Origin: Pedobacter kyonggii
GTDB taxonomy: Bacteria > Bacteroidota > Bacteroidia > Sphingobacteriales > Sphingobacteriaceae
Assembly: GCF_004310665.1 (NCBI RefSeq)
Contig: NZ_SIXF01000035.1
Location: 1-60,097, forward strand
Reading direction: 5' to 3'
Length of the DNA: 60,097 bases
The position numbers were made by a program, and so were the translations under genes. Below, piece after piece: positions 18,479 to 29,700 of the stretch (positions within the stretch are counted from its first letter, which is position 1; the number at the start of each line of letters is the position of its first letter). The notes below the pieces were generated by a model. The model had not been told where the DNA came from, made no database searches, and saw only the letters and a list, made by a program, of their open reading frames with translations.

Positions 18479-21289
18479 TTACATTCTTATGCGACGGCCT
18501 TCACCCTGGCCAGGCATCTGCATATCTCCGCTCATATTTCTTCCGCCAATGCGGGTTAAAGAATAGGTGAATGAGAACATATAATAACGCTTTAAAACAT
18601 TATAATTTAAATCGGTAATGGTATTATTTGTTGCGGTTCTGCTAATGCCCTGGTTTTGGTTAAAAGCATCGTTAACAGCAATTTTAAATGTACCTCTGTT
18701 TTTAAAGAACTGACGACTGATATACGAATTTACTAGAGTAAATTCGGTATTATAGCCTTCCCCTCTTCCGGTATTTTTGATATAATCTAAATCTACTGCT
18801 AAGCGGATATTTCCAGGAAACAAATAGCTAATGTCAAAACTAGGGTTTAAAGTATAATAGTTTGTGGTCGAGTTTGGCTGAGCAGAATAAGTTGCCCTAT
18901 TGTATGTGCCAGAAATACCACCAGTAAGATCAAACTTGTCAAAGTTGGTCACAAAATTATACCTATTGGTAACCGACCAGGAATTAGTGATATTTTTCAG
19001 TAGTTCGGCACTGTTATTACCCGTGGTAAAATTTACGTTCCTGTTGTAATTTCCATTTAACGATGCATTAAGGGTTAATTTACGTTCTGGCAAAATTGGC
19101 AGACCCATATTGATACTTGCATTACCGGAATAGACCCCGTCAACATTAACATAGGTAGTTCTGATTTTCCCATAGTCTACATCGTTTTGATCAGTAACCA
19201 ATTGGCTACTATTGCCAATGGCATTAAAAGTTTGACTTAAGCTTAAGAAAGCGAAAAACATTCTGCTTTTTGCAAAATCAAAATTATTGTAGTTAATATT
19301 TAAATTATTGTTAAACTGAGGCTTTAAACCTGGATTACCAACGAAAACACTTTGTGTATTGGTATTATCGGCAATAGGCTGAATCTGGTTGATGGTTGGC
19401 TGTTGTGTTGTTCCCCTATAACGGATATTCAATCTTCTGGAGTTGCTGAAATTATATCTAAAATTAGCTGATGGTGTTAAATTGATAAAATTCTGTGTCC
19501 GTACCATACCCGTTGTCAGATTGGTATTTTCACGGTTGGTCTGCTGCGCTGCCAAACCGATGTTCCAATTGTATTTCTTTTCATTGGTTGTAAAGCTTAC
19601 CCCTGCAGCATTTGTTAAAGTTTGGTTCTCATAAATATTGGTGTAATCCAAATTAACCAGATCATATTGCCCACTGGCTGAATTGAAATCCAATACCTGG
19701 CGCCCCTGATTGTCATGGCTATATCCGTTCTGATAGTTAAACTCTAAACTTGTTGTTTTAGATAAGGGCTCTGTATATACCAATCTGGAGGTATTGTTAA
19801 TGGAGTTTGTGTTTACCTTGTTCAGCTGGTCGATCAAACTAGCCGTTGGTGTACTGTTAATGGTATTCGTTTCAGATATATAATTAAAGTTATCAGCATC
19901 GTTATTATTGATACTCGTATTGACATTGAGTGATAATGTTCTACCGCGTCTTTTAAACTTTTTACGGACCAAAAGGTTGTTACTGATGTTTGGGGTAGTA
20001 CTGTTGCTGATATAGCGTTGATTTCCGACAGTTGTAGATTGGATAAGATTTCGGGTATAACCACTCAGGTTTGTTGCATCACTTTCGGTATAGGATACGT
20101 TTGGCTGGATTTTAATTGTTGTAGAAGAATCCAGCTTGGTGTCGATCATAAAATTAAACCGATGGTTGATCCTATCCGTTTTATTATCCGCATTGTTCAA
20201 AACGGTAGTGATTCTGTCGCCCAATAAGTTTTGCGTAAAACTGGTTTGTTGATTGGCTACAGCCGATTTATTAAAAAAGTAACTACCCTGAATTTGGGTA
20301 CCATCTTTATAAGTATCGGCAAAGTTTAAACCTGCAGCATTTGTGGTGGTAATACCGCCGCTACCAGCGCCACTTCCTCCGCCACCAAAATTACCCCGGC
20401 CACCGCCACCAAAACCATTCCCTGCACCATTACCCTGCCCGAAGTTCTGTTTATTTACGTTGTTAAACTGACCGATAAAACTGAACTGCTGGTCATTATT
20501 GAACTTGTTCACATTTAAACTTGCATCATAACGGTCTTCTGTACCATATCCAACCGTGCTATTTCCAAAATAACCCTTTTTCATTCCGGCTTTAGTTGTG
20601 ATGTTTAAGATTTTATTTCTCGTACCATCATCAACTCCAGAAAATTGAGATTGCTCAGACATCTCATCAATTACCTGAATCTTATCAACCATATCGGCAG
20701 GTAAATTTTTTGTAGCCAATAAGGGGTCTGTTCCGAAAAACTCCTTGCCATCTACTTTAACTTTTGTAACCGTTTCACCCTGCGCTTTAATACTTCCGTC
20801 TTTTGCTACTTCAACCCCTGGAAGTTTTTTCAACATGTCTTCTACAACAGCGTTCTCTCTAACCTTGATCGATTTTCCATCAAATTCAATGGTATCTGTT
20901 TTTACAACTACCGGAATGCTTGCGGTAACATTAACATCTTTTAAATCAACACCATCATCAACCATGGCAATTTCGCCGGCATTCACTGCTGCTTTGGCCA
21001 CTTCAATATCCTTAGTTACTGTTTTTAAACCTAAAAAGGCGGAGTAAATTCTATATTTACCCGGGGCAATGCTCTTAAAACTAAAAGATCCATCGGGATT
21101 GGTCTGTCCTGAAGCAACAACGCTCGAATCTTTTAAGCTCTTAATTGCTATTGTAGCAAAGTCAACAGGCTTTTTATCTTTCGCGTTAATTACTTTACCG
21201 CTTATTGAGCCAGTATTTTGAGCCTGGGCAATATATCCACAAAATAGGAGCACAATGAATATTGCCCGCTGAACGTTTTTTTTCATCAA
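18479..21289 (-). CDS. Large outer-membrane beta-barrel protein, TonB-receptor-like, glycine-rich (paralogue B)
   Basis: 936 residues with the same architecture as paralogue A: signal peptide, regulatory-like beta domain, plug-like segment (VKVDGKEFFGTDPLLATKNL, DDGTRNKILNITTKAG), a glycine-rich insertion at about 285-315 (GGGGRGNFGGGGSGAGSGG), then a barrel with many shared strands (for example SYISRQFFKNRGTFKIAVND). The C-terminus is short and basic (GEGRRIRM). The pair arose by tandem duplication, and the 300-base gap between them holds a terminator and a palindromic repeat. The ligand is unknown. Confidence 0.8.
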   Translation of the reverse strand: MMKKNVQRAIFIVLLFCGYIAQAQNTGSISGKVINAKDKKPVDFATIAIKSLKDSSVVASGQTNPDGSFSFKSIAPGKYRIYSAFLGLKTVTKDIEVAKAAVNAGEIAMVDDGVDLKDVNVTASIPVVVKTDTIEFDGKSIKVRENAVVEDMLKKLPGVEVAKDGSIKAQGETVTKVKVDGKEFFGTDPLLATKNLPADMVDKIQVIDEMSEQSQFSGVDDGTRNKILNITTKAGMKKGYFGNSTVGYGTEDRYDASLNVNKFNNDQQFSFIGQFNNVNKQNFGQGNGAGNGFGGGGRGNFGGGGSGAGSGGITTTNAAGLNFADTYKDGTQIQGSYFFNKSAVANQQTSFTQNLLGDRITTVLNNADNKTDRINHRFNFMIDTKLDSSTTIKIQPNVSYTESDATNLSGYTRNLIQSTTVGNQRYISNSTTPNISNNLLVRKKFKRRGRTLSLNVNTSINNNDADNFNYISETNTINSTPTASLIDQLNKVNTNSINNTSRLVYTEPLSKTTSLEFNYQNGYSHDNQGRQVLDFNSASGQYDLVNLDYTNIYENQTLTNAAGVSFTTNEKKYNWNIGLAAQQTNRENTNLTTGMVRTQNFINLTPSANFRYNFSNSRRLNIRYRGTTQQPTINQIQPIADNTNTQSVFVGNPGLKPQFNNNLNINYNNFDFAKSRMFFAFLSLSQTFNAIGNSSQLVTDQNDVDYGKIRTTYVNVDGVYSGNASINMGLPILPERKLTLNASLNGNYNRNVNFTTGNNSAELLKNITNSWSVTNRYNFVTNFDKFDLTGGISGTYNRATYSAQPNSTTNYYTLNPSFDISYLFPGNIRLAVDLDYIKNTGRGEGYNTEFTLVNSYISRQFFKNRGTFKIAVNDAFNQNQGISRTATNNTITDLNYNVLKRYYMFSFTYSLTRIGGRNMSGDMQMPGQGEGRRIRM

Positions 21290-21543
21290 AAAATTAGATA
21301 TTATAATACAAAACTAAGCTATCAGACTAGGGAAAGGCGCAAAGGTTTGTTAAGGTGCGTTAAAAGCTTGGTAACATTTTAAATACAGCTTTTTAGGAAG
21401 GTAATCAGATCTAAAGGGTCGATCAGAAGGAGGATTATTTTTGCGGTGAAGGATAACTTTTGTAATATACTTTTGGGCAGTTACAGTTTTTTTTAAAAAT
21501 ACTGCAACCGCTTAAACATATGGTCACAATTACACAGATGATA

Positions 21544-21942
21544 CTAGCTTTCGTTTTCATTGAAATTTAATTTATGAAGCAATACATAACTAAAAACTGC
21601 CATTGATGCGCCCAACATGTCGCAACCAAAATCCCACCATTCTGCAGATCGGTAGGTAAAAACTTTCCATTGTAACAGTTCAATTCCACCTCCAAGTATC
21701 GCATTGATGAGCAAAATCTTAAAAATGGTTAATGTTCTGAAAGCGAAGGTATGCTGATATCTTATTTTCCCGTAGAAGAGTAATACCGATAAAACAAAGA
21801 AAAAACCCATATGGGTCATTTTATCAAAGCCTTCGAAAAAAAAGCCATGCCCTGGTGAATCGGGCATTTTAATGTTACAAAGCACTAAAACGACAATAGT
21901 CCAAAAAATAGCCCATTTTTGCTGTTTCAGTGCTTTGTACAA
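21544..21942 (-). CDS. VanZ-like small membrane protein
   Basis: 132 residues with four predicted membrane helices. Family hints: the conserved MPDSPGHGFFFEGFDKMTHMGFFF region (about 27-50) and EWWDFGCDMLGASMAVFSYVLL near the end. VanZ-like proteins are linked to glycopeptide tolerance and to membrane processes of unknown mechanism. It starts 11 bases after the gcvH stop codon, in the same operon. Confidence 0.75.
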   Translation of the reverse strand: MYKALKQQKWAIFWTIVVLVLCNIKMPDSPGHGFFFEGFDKMTHMGFFFVLSVLLFYGKIRYQHTFAFRTLTIFKILLINAILGGGIELLQWKVFTYRSAEWWDFGCDMLGASMAVFSYVLLHKLNFNENES

Positions 21943-21952
21943 AATATTATAA

Positions 21953-22333
21953 TTAAGCCCCTACCAATTCCTGGTAAGCTTCTGCAGTTAATAAATCTTC
22001 TACTTCAGCTAAATCAGCCAAAGATACTTTTACCATCCAACCTTTTCCGTAAGGATCAGAGTTAACCAATTCCGGATTGTCATTTAATTCAGCGTTAACC
22101 TCTAATACCGTTCCAGTAACTGGCATATATAAATCAGACACCGTTTTAACGGCTTCTACAGTACCAAAAACTTCTTCTTTTGCTACCTCGCTACCTACCG
22201 TATTGATATCAACATAAACAATATCACCTAATTCGCGCTGAGCGAAATCAGTAACACCGATAATAGCTTCGTTACCTTCAACTTTAACCCACTCGTGGTC
22301 TTTAGTGTATTTTAATTCTGATGGAAAATTCAT
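21953..22333 (-). CDS. gcvH: Glycine cleavage system H protein
   Basis: 126 residues. It carries the lipoyl arm that shuttles the methylamine group of glycine between the P, T and L proteins. The lipoylated Lys lies in [16 protein letters not shown] (about 60-75). The start [16 protein letters not shown] and the C-terminal half ([13 protein letters not shown]) are typical. In many Bacteroidota gcvH and a vanZ-like gene follow sprA directly; here a broken plus-strand gene and non-coding DNA lie between. Confidence 0.95.
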   Translation of the reverse strand: MNFPSELKYTKDHEWVKVEGNEAIIGVTDFAQRELGDIVYVDINTVGSEVAKEEVFGTVEAVKTVSDLYMPVTGTVLEVNAELNDNPELVNSDPYGKGWMVKVSLADLAEVEDLLTAEAYQELVGA

Positions 22334-22629
22334 GGTTTGTATTTATTGAATATAAGTTATATTAATTTTCTTGTTTTATTAAGCTTGTATGGATTAAACG
22401 TTTCCCAGCGTTTACCCGCCAAAAATACAATTTAGTTTAACATATCGCAATGCTGGACGAATTAACTTAAAGATATTAAATCAAATCAGCATTTTAAGTG
22501 ATTGAGGGAATGTCTGAGATACTGCATATATAGGTTTTTCGGATTTCTGAATTTATAATACTTTTTTCACAATCAAATAGAAAAAAAAACATATTTGTAT
22601 GTTTAATTATTAATTCTTACTCAATCTTT

Positions 22630-23398
22630 ATGAAACAACATTTAAAATTAATGCTCGGCCTTGTCCTAGCCGCGAGCTTCACATTCCAAGGGTGTAAAAG
22701 GAAGAAACTGTAAGAACCAAAGAAAGAACTTGAAACATTTTCAGGCAAACCGAATTCATCAGCTAATGTACCTAACTGGGAATCGTATGCTAAGAGCGAA
22801 TTATTCCCTTATGGGGGACGGCACACAATGGAAGACTTTAATCCCGTGGGATGGACAAACGTTTTATATGAGTAATGTTCATTTGAGAAACGGTTATGCA
22901 TACGGAACAGCTGTTGCTGTTATTACTGGAACTCCAGAGTCTCCTACTGGCGAGGTTGGAAATTTAGTTGCAGGAGAAAGCTGGGAGGGCCCGACTAGAA
23001 TGTTTGGTTATACCAGACGCTCTTGTAATCCACCAACTATCAGCAAGGTCACTAGCACCTGGACAAATTATAGCGTGACAGGAAAAGATAATGCTGGCGA
23101 TACTTTTTCAGCATTCGGAAGCCAATTTCAGCAGACGAATGACTGGAACATTCCAATTGACAATTCTGCATCAGTCGATTTAGGTGAACGTTTTTTTAAT
23201 GGAAGCATCCAGAAAGTAAAGATTACAAGGGTTCTTTTTTACGGATTAGGAAATTGCCAATTTACTCCGAAGCTTGTTACCTTTAAACTAGCAGCCTTGA
23301 AAGATAGCCAAGGAGTTATTCACTATTATATCGCACATCCCAATTTAAGAGAGCCAGCGATAACGGGATCTCCCGTGCCAATAGAATGGGAAAATTAA
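22630..23398 (+). pseudogene. Broken lipoprotein gene (nonsense codon plus frameshift)
   Basis: An ATG at 22630 opens a lipoprotein signal (MKQHLKLMLGLVLAASF, lipobox FQGCKR) that stops after 27 codons at TAA 22711-22713. The same frame continues with a natural-looking linker (EPKKELETFSGKPNSS) to a G5 run at 22813-22817. There the coding sense moves to the +1 frame (DGTQWKTLIPWDGQTFY) and stays open to 23398. Removing one G would join the two parts as FPYGDGTQW. The long part has a secreted beta-rich composition and no recognised family. It could be a true pseudogene, two sequencing errors, or a phase-variable gene; the extra stop makes phase variation alone insufficient. Confidence 0.6.
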
Positions 23399-23414
23399 TA
23401 GTTTCGTTTATTTG

Positions 23415-23443
23415 TGGGATGGTCCATAGATCATCCCTTTTCT
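23415..23443 (+). terminator. Terminator after the broken lipoprotein gene
   Basis: GGGATG (23416-23421) pairs with CATCCC (23432-23437), followed by TTTT. It lies just after the stop codon at 23398. Confidence 0.6.
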
Positions 23444-23729
23444 GAATACTTAAAAATCTTATTCAATTTGGTTACGAAAAATTTGTACTACAGCTATGTT
23501 CTCAGCGGCATATGTATTTAGCAGAATATTCTCAGCACAAAAGGGCAAGGCTTTGTGGAATGTGCCGAATAATGCCCCTAGTAGTAATTTAAAATCCCAG
23601 GTGATCAGTAGCCATTCAATACCAATATAACCTGCCCCAAACCGCCTCTCATTTTCTGCCCGCAGCAGTGCGCATAGGAAATAAAATTATAAGCAACAAA
23701 AAACCTTACCTGCCTAAGCAACTTACTTA
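23444..23729. other. Gene-free stretch before the sprA 3' end
   Basis: Together with the terminator this makes 331 bases without a gene. I see no open frame of protein-like composition, no repeat and no RNA-like structure. Confidence 0.4.
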
Positions 23730-26700
23730 TTAATTCAACGTAAACCTTAAACTAAATCCGAAATTACTAAATGAAGTATTAAAAGTCTGCGAAGTGTAAG
23801 GCTTAGTAATATTCGAATCGTAAAACAATTTGATATTAAATTTCTGATTCAACACATAATCTACACTTGGCCTTAATGTAATGTTCTTCGCTCCTGATGA
23901 AACTTCTGCTTCAGTAATATCTGCACGGTAAATAACGGTTTTATTATCGCGGATAGCTACATCTAACTTGAAATCCATGTTGTTATCCATTTTCAGGCTT
24001 TTAAACCATCCAAACGGGAAACGGAATTTATTGGTACGGTAGCCCAATCCTAAAACCATATTGTTTTCTGATAGCTGTGCCAATTGGCTGTTTGATAAAC
24101 TCAGTCCCAATAAACGTGAACGGTTTAATTCGAAAGAAGCGGTCAGGTTATTTTTAAACCTGGTATCAACACCAACCAAAGGAGAAAAATATTCAGAAAT
24201 GGTTACCTGGGCAAACTGGTATTCTGGTAAAAAGTTATTATTTACATCTCTACTGCTAACCGCACCATTGGTTTCCTGATAACGCAGTAATGAGTTAAAG
24301 CCATTAATATTGTAGGCAGAGCGATAGCCGTGTCTGATATCGACAGATGAAAACTTATCGGCGATAAAAGGAATACGGGTTAATCCGCTATAGGTTAAAC
24401 TCCAGTTTGGAAGTGGTATTTTGGGAAAGGCATTCATTTTTGTTTTGCCGGCATCTTTGCCCGAATAAGCCGCCATAAAAGCAGATATAATTACATCCTG
24501 ACTTTCTTTGCTGTAACCATCGGCAAAACCGCCGTTTCCCCCTCCAGAGTTTGGATTTTCAGCACCCAATCTTCTGGAAATAATGATCCTATTGGCCATA
24601 AACTGATTAAACAGGCTGGAAACAGTACTGGCGTTACTATCTTTAAAAGCAGTACCCAAGGCAATATAAGATACACTATAATCGCCAGTGGTAATGGCAC
24701 TTAAGTTTTCGAACGATGATACGCTGGCTACATACCTGAAATTGGTAGAAAAGTTTCTTGTTTGCGCTTTATTGGCCTTTAGCGTAATCCGTAAATCTTT
24801 AAAAGGTTCTACCTGCCCAGTGAGCTGAAAATCTTCTCTCAGTGTATTTACATATAGCTGATTCTGCAAGGTATCGGTGGTTAACCATCCATTATTTAAT
24901 GCCATATCGCGAATATCGCGCTGACTTCCGAAAGCAAAGCCCAAGCCTGGTGCCCCGGTTACATTATCAATACCAAAATACCTGGTAGTCGGCAGATAGC
25001 CCGGCAAGAAAATACCTTTGGTTTGTACAAAGCTGGCATTAACGTTTTTTACACTCGTTAATAGATTAATAAAAAATGTCTTAGCACCACTTCCTTCCTG
25101 ATCGTTGCCTGCCTTTCTGATAAAACCAAACTTGTTGTACAAAGTAGTTAGGTTTAAGGTCGGATTTACCTGTACCGTTCTGCTGTTCTGTACCGTATTA
25201 CCCAAATTAATATTCGGATCACGTAAAGTAGAAAGCGGCTCGGTTTGCCAGTTAAAGTTGGTACCATAACGGGTTTTTACGGTAATCCAGTTTAGTCCTG
25301 GTATTTTATCAATCGGCAGGTTATAGGTAACATTTAAATTATGGTTATAATCGGTTGTACGCCCTAAACGTTTTAAGTTTTGCCAAACGGTATCGCGTTT
25401 TAAACCGTCAAGTCTTCCATCCGGTTCATCAATGATCGAATAATTTGTGGCGTTAAAATCTAACTGTAACGAACGGGTAAGGTTCCAGGCAACACCATAA
25501 ATCCTGCTCATGGTAAAGTTTTTGTTAAAGGTGGTACCATAACCACTCTGGTAAACCCCAATGGTATTATTTGGATCGTTATTCCGTAAGGTATTTTCTG
25601 AATATAAACGGTCTACATCGATCCTAAAATTAATGGCACTTGGAAATATACTGAAGTTAAAGTCCTTCAATAAAGCCAACATGTTCGATTTTATAATCTT
25701 TTCAAACGGCGCTATGGTTTTGGCCTCTTTAGAATAACTGTACTGTAACGATGCCCTATAAGTATTCTGAATACTGCTCTGATTAATAAAATCGCGATGA
25801 TTGTATTGGGTATAAGCATAACTTGCCGCAAAATTCTCAATATCCCAAAGGCGCACAGGTTTGCTGTTATTGGTCCGTTCTTTTCTAACGTTAGTAAAGT
25901 TTATACCTCTTCTAACAGTATAATCCTGTGCAAAATTTAAAATCGAATCTTTTTGTTCTTTCGTTGACTGGTTTAATGCATTTTTGAGCTCGATATCCGG
26001 CGTTCTAGGATTGTACTGCGGTGTAGAAACCTGTTTAGAATAACTTACAAACATTGGGATTTTCACACCCGATTTTTGCGGCAGGAACTTACCTAATTCC
26101 ATTGCAGAAGAAACATCCAGCAATACATTATCTGCACGGTTCCGCTCACTCACTTTCGAATCGATAGATCCGAAACCGATGGTAGATTTACTTCCGGAAA
26201 TATTTACATCTGCAAAATCGGCCAATTTTAAGTTCAATCTTCCTGTAGCTGCCCAACCGCCCTTTTCATCAAATTCTGTTAACCTCAATTCATTAAACCA
26301 AACCAGTGCATTTTTATCCTGTCCGTCATCATTCTGCTCATCATTGGCGGCACGGAGCGGGTTTTTAATCCCCACCATATACACCCTAACTTTGCTCATA
26401 TCTGGCTGCCCTTTAACTACAATGGTTCTGTTTCCATCGGTATAGGTAAATGGAACATTTGTTGGCCAAGGCTGTCCATTAGCTTGTTTAGCTACATTAC
26501 GGGCCAGCTTGGCATTTTGGAAAAGTGTTAAATCAATATCCATTCTATTGGCTTCTGGCCAAATGGCATCAGGATCGCTTGTACCCGGATTGGTCACCTT
26601 TAATGGAATTACATATTCATAATAGTTGTCCTGGTTATCAGTTCCAATTCTTAAGAATGCGGCAACATCATTATCATTTAAAATTTGATTGTTAACAGCT

Positions 26701-29700
26701 TCGGCATGGATAAACATTTCTAAATGTTTGTAAGATCTGAAATCGCTGTAGGCTGTTTTAAATGCAGCTCTGCCATAACCATCTCTTAACGATTTTACTA
26801 TAACCGATAGCGATTGCTCATTTAAACGTGTATCGCCACGATAATTGCTAAAGTCACGCTCGCGAAGAATGCCTGGAGGGGTAACATACGGAATCGGTGA
26901 ACGTTTTCCATTTTCTTCAATGTTCACTGTCGAGACTTCAATAGTAGAATTATCAGGAGTAAGTGCAGGCAATGATGGATCGACGATTACTTGTGCTGCT
27001 TCGTTTGCAGCATTATATTCTCTCCATTCCCCGCGGATGAGCTGCAACTTTGCAAAACGCATCACTGCAGTATCAGTGAAATTGGTCATAAACATCCTGA
27101 AGAAACGGATCGATTTAAAATCCTGGATACCGCCAACTTTCTCCTGGTACTGACCAATTGGGATTCTGAATTGATACCAGGAAACCGCCTGTGTATTTCC
27201 ATTGGCCAATCTTACCTGCGAGGTTACTTTATCGGTAATAAAATTCTGACCAACATTTAAATCGCCAGGGCGCATGGAAACTTTATACTGAAAATACTCA
27301 TCACTTTGCGTCATGTTATTATCGCGGTTGATATCTTCCCCATCCGGTAAAGAAGTAGATGCAGAATTTTCAAGTCCTAATTCTTCTTGCGACTGTTGTG
27401 AAGTTTTAGAGTTTCCTTCAGTTCCGTTATATTTTTCGTAACGTTTAAGAATTCCTGCATTAATCTGATCTAAGGCCGGGCCTCTGAAATAGGCATAATT
27501 ATCTGACGAAGGATCGGCATCGAGTGCGGCCGAAGCAGTTGCATTTAACTGCGATTTAATCTGCGTAATTGCCGCAGCAAATTTCACTTTCTCATCAGCA
27601 TCTGATAATCCATCTAAACCCACATCCTGAGCACGGCGTGAGCTGGCATTGTTATCAAAAGCCTGTACAACGGGTTGTAACTTCGGCACACGCCCCCAAG
27701 CAGTTTCATCGTATTTGCTTGGGTCGTTTGTGGCTGGCAGACCGTTTTCTAACGATTTCCGACCATCCTTAAGAATATCTTCCGAGATATTACCCAGGTT
27801 GAAATACATATCACCCCCTGCCGAATTTGGTTTATAAATAAACGGGTCCATTACCCAAAACTCAATAAAGCCCACATTTAGGGCTTCAAAATCGTTGGTT
27901 TCGATTTTTCTTTGAAAACCTCCCCAATTATTTTTAGGTTGCAATAATGTTCCATCTGGCCTAAAATCTGTTGGGCGGAAGTTATACGGTCCCCTAACGG
28001 TAGGATAATAAGCCACATCGAAAGTGGTGATATTTAAGGCCTGTCCCGTTGCCGTTTCTTTAAACGGAAAAACCTCCTGCTCAATCACCTCTCTCACATA
28101 GTGATTGGAAAGTTCTCCCCGGTTGCCCCTGATATTGGCTGGAGTGGTAGATGCCGCCGAATTATAAAAAGTTGGATCGATGTTATAAAATGCAATTCTT
28201 GCCCGATTGTAACCATAAGATAAATCGTTGGATTTATCAAACTCTGAAAAAAGCTGTGGTGTGCCTGACAGCTGCCAGGCAATGGCACTCTTTAAATCGA
28301 TTACCGATCTGGATGCTTCGAAATCATCTAAGTAACTTACCCCATTTTTACTGCCGGCAAAATTCAACGCCCTTGGGTGCCCAGGAATCAATTGCGCAAA
28401 CTCTCCATAAAACGTTACACTCGAAGGTGCTTTGGTTGAAATGAACGGAAGTTTATCAACCAGTTTTGTTAAAAATCTTGATGGCGAGCTGTAGTTGATA
28501 TCTGCTCCCCAAATGGTATTCGAAATGGGTTCTTCGCCAATGTTTACCTTTTGGGTTAAAGGTTTCTCGGTTAAGTTCATGATGGTACCCCCAAGGTTCA
28601 GTTTATTGTTTACACGGTAATCTAAACGGGTACCAAAAAGTGATCGTTGCTGCAGGCCAAAGGTTTCACTGTTTTCAGTCGTGATCCTAATCGGTTGACC
28701 TGATACTAAAAGTGCCTGATTGATGATGCTCACCCGGCCGCCTTGATAATCAACCGTGAAGTCTATTCCCTCGGTTAAAGGCATTGTTCCGGCAAAAACC
28801 TTTACCGATCCTTCCGGAACATTAATGGCATTTAAACTAAACTCAGAAGAAATATCAGATTGGTAATTTACCTTAATGGTGTACCTGTTCTGGTTTTGAA
28901 ACAGCTGTCTAGCGATGGTTTGTGTTGAATCGTAAAGCGCGGTAAAAGTATATTTATTGATCAAGGCTTGCTCACTCGGCAAAAACTTTGCAGCTAAATC
29001 TTTTCCAAATGGCTCAATCACGGGAAAAATAATTCTTCCATTTGCCGGATCGATAGTGATATAACCCGAATTGGTATTGGTAACCAACGAAGTTTGCCCA
29101 TTGCTCCCCACGCCGAACATACTTGCCTGGTTGGCATTACTCGTGGTAGAATAAGAACCAAAAGCATTATTTGTGGCCACAAAATCGAAAACCCCATCGG
29201 GCCTTCGCTCATTTTGCTGGTTTAAACGATCAAATTCGGTTAAGGCAATCCACTGCTTATTTGCTGTATTTTGTCCTTCAGTCATTACCGGGTTATCCAC
29301 ACCGGTTTCGTTATCGATACGATAAATATCAAGTTTAAAATTCTGACTGCTGATCTGGTACCCTCCTATAGAATAAATATTTTTCATCATCAGATCCCAT
29401 GTTGGCAGTTGGATCTTGGTGGTTTCGTTCTTTAGCAATTTGGCATAAAGCACTTTTGGATTTGCCGCATCGAAAGAAACGTCGGTAGAAAACTCACCAA
29501 CCTGATATTCTACACCGTTATAGGTATAGCGGTATGCAACAGCTAAAACCTCATCAGCATTTAATGGATTGTTCAACGATAAATAACCCAGCTGCGGCTG
29601 AAAGGTAAATTCGCGCTCTGTTAATTTTCTGGCATAAACCAGTTTAGCAAAGTTATCGGTATTGCTGCTATTGGCAGGTGTTGTCTGGAAGAAAGAAAGT

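Noticed and set aside
22730-23398. Intact 222-residue cytoplasmic protein starting at 22730
   Set aside because: The first residues come from the wrong frame of a lipoprotein linker; the better reading is a broken secreted gene starting at 22630.
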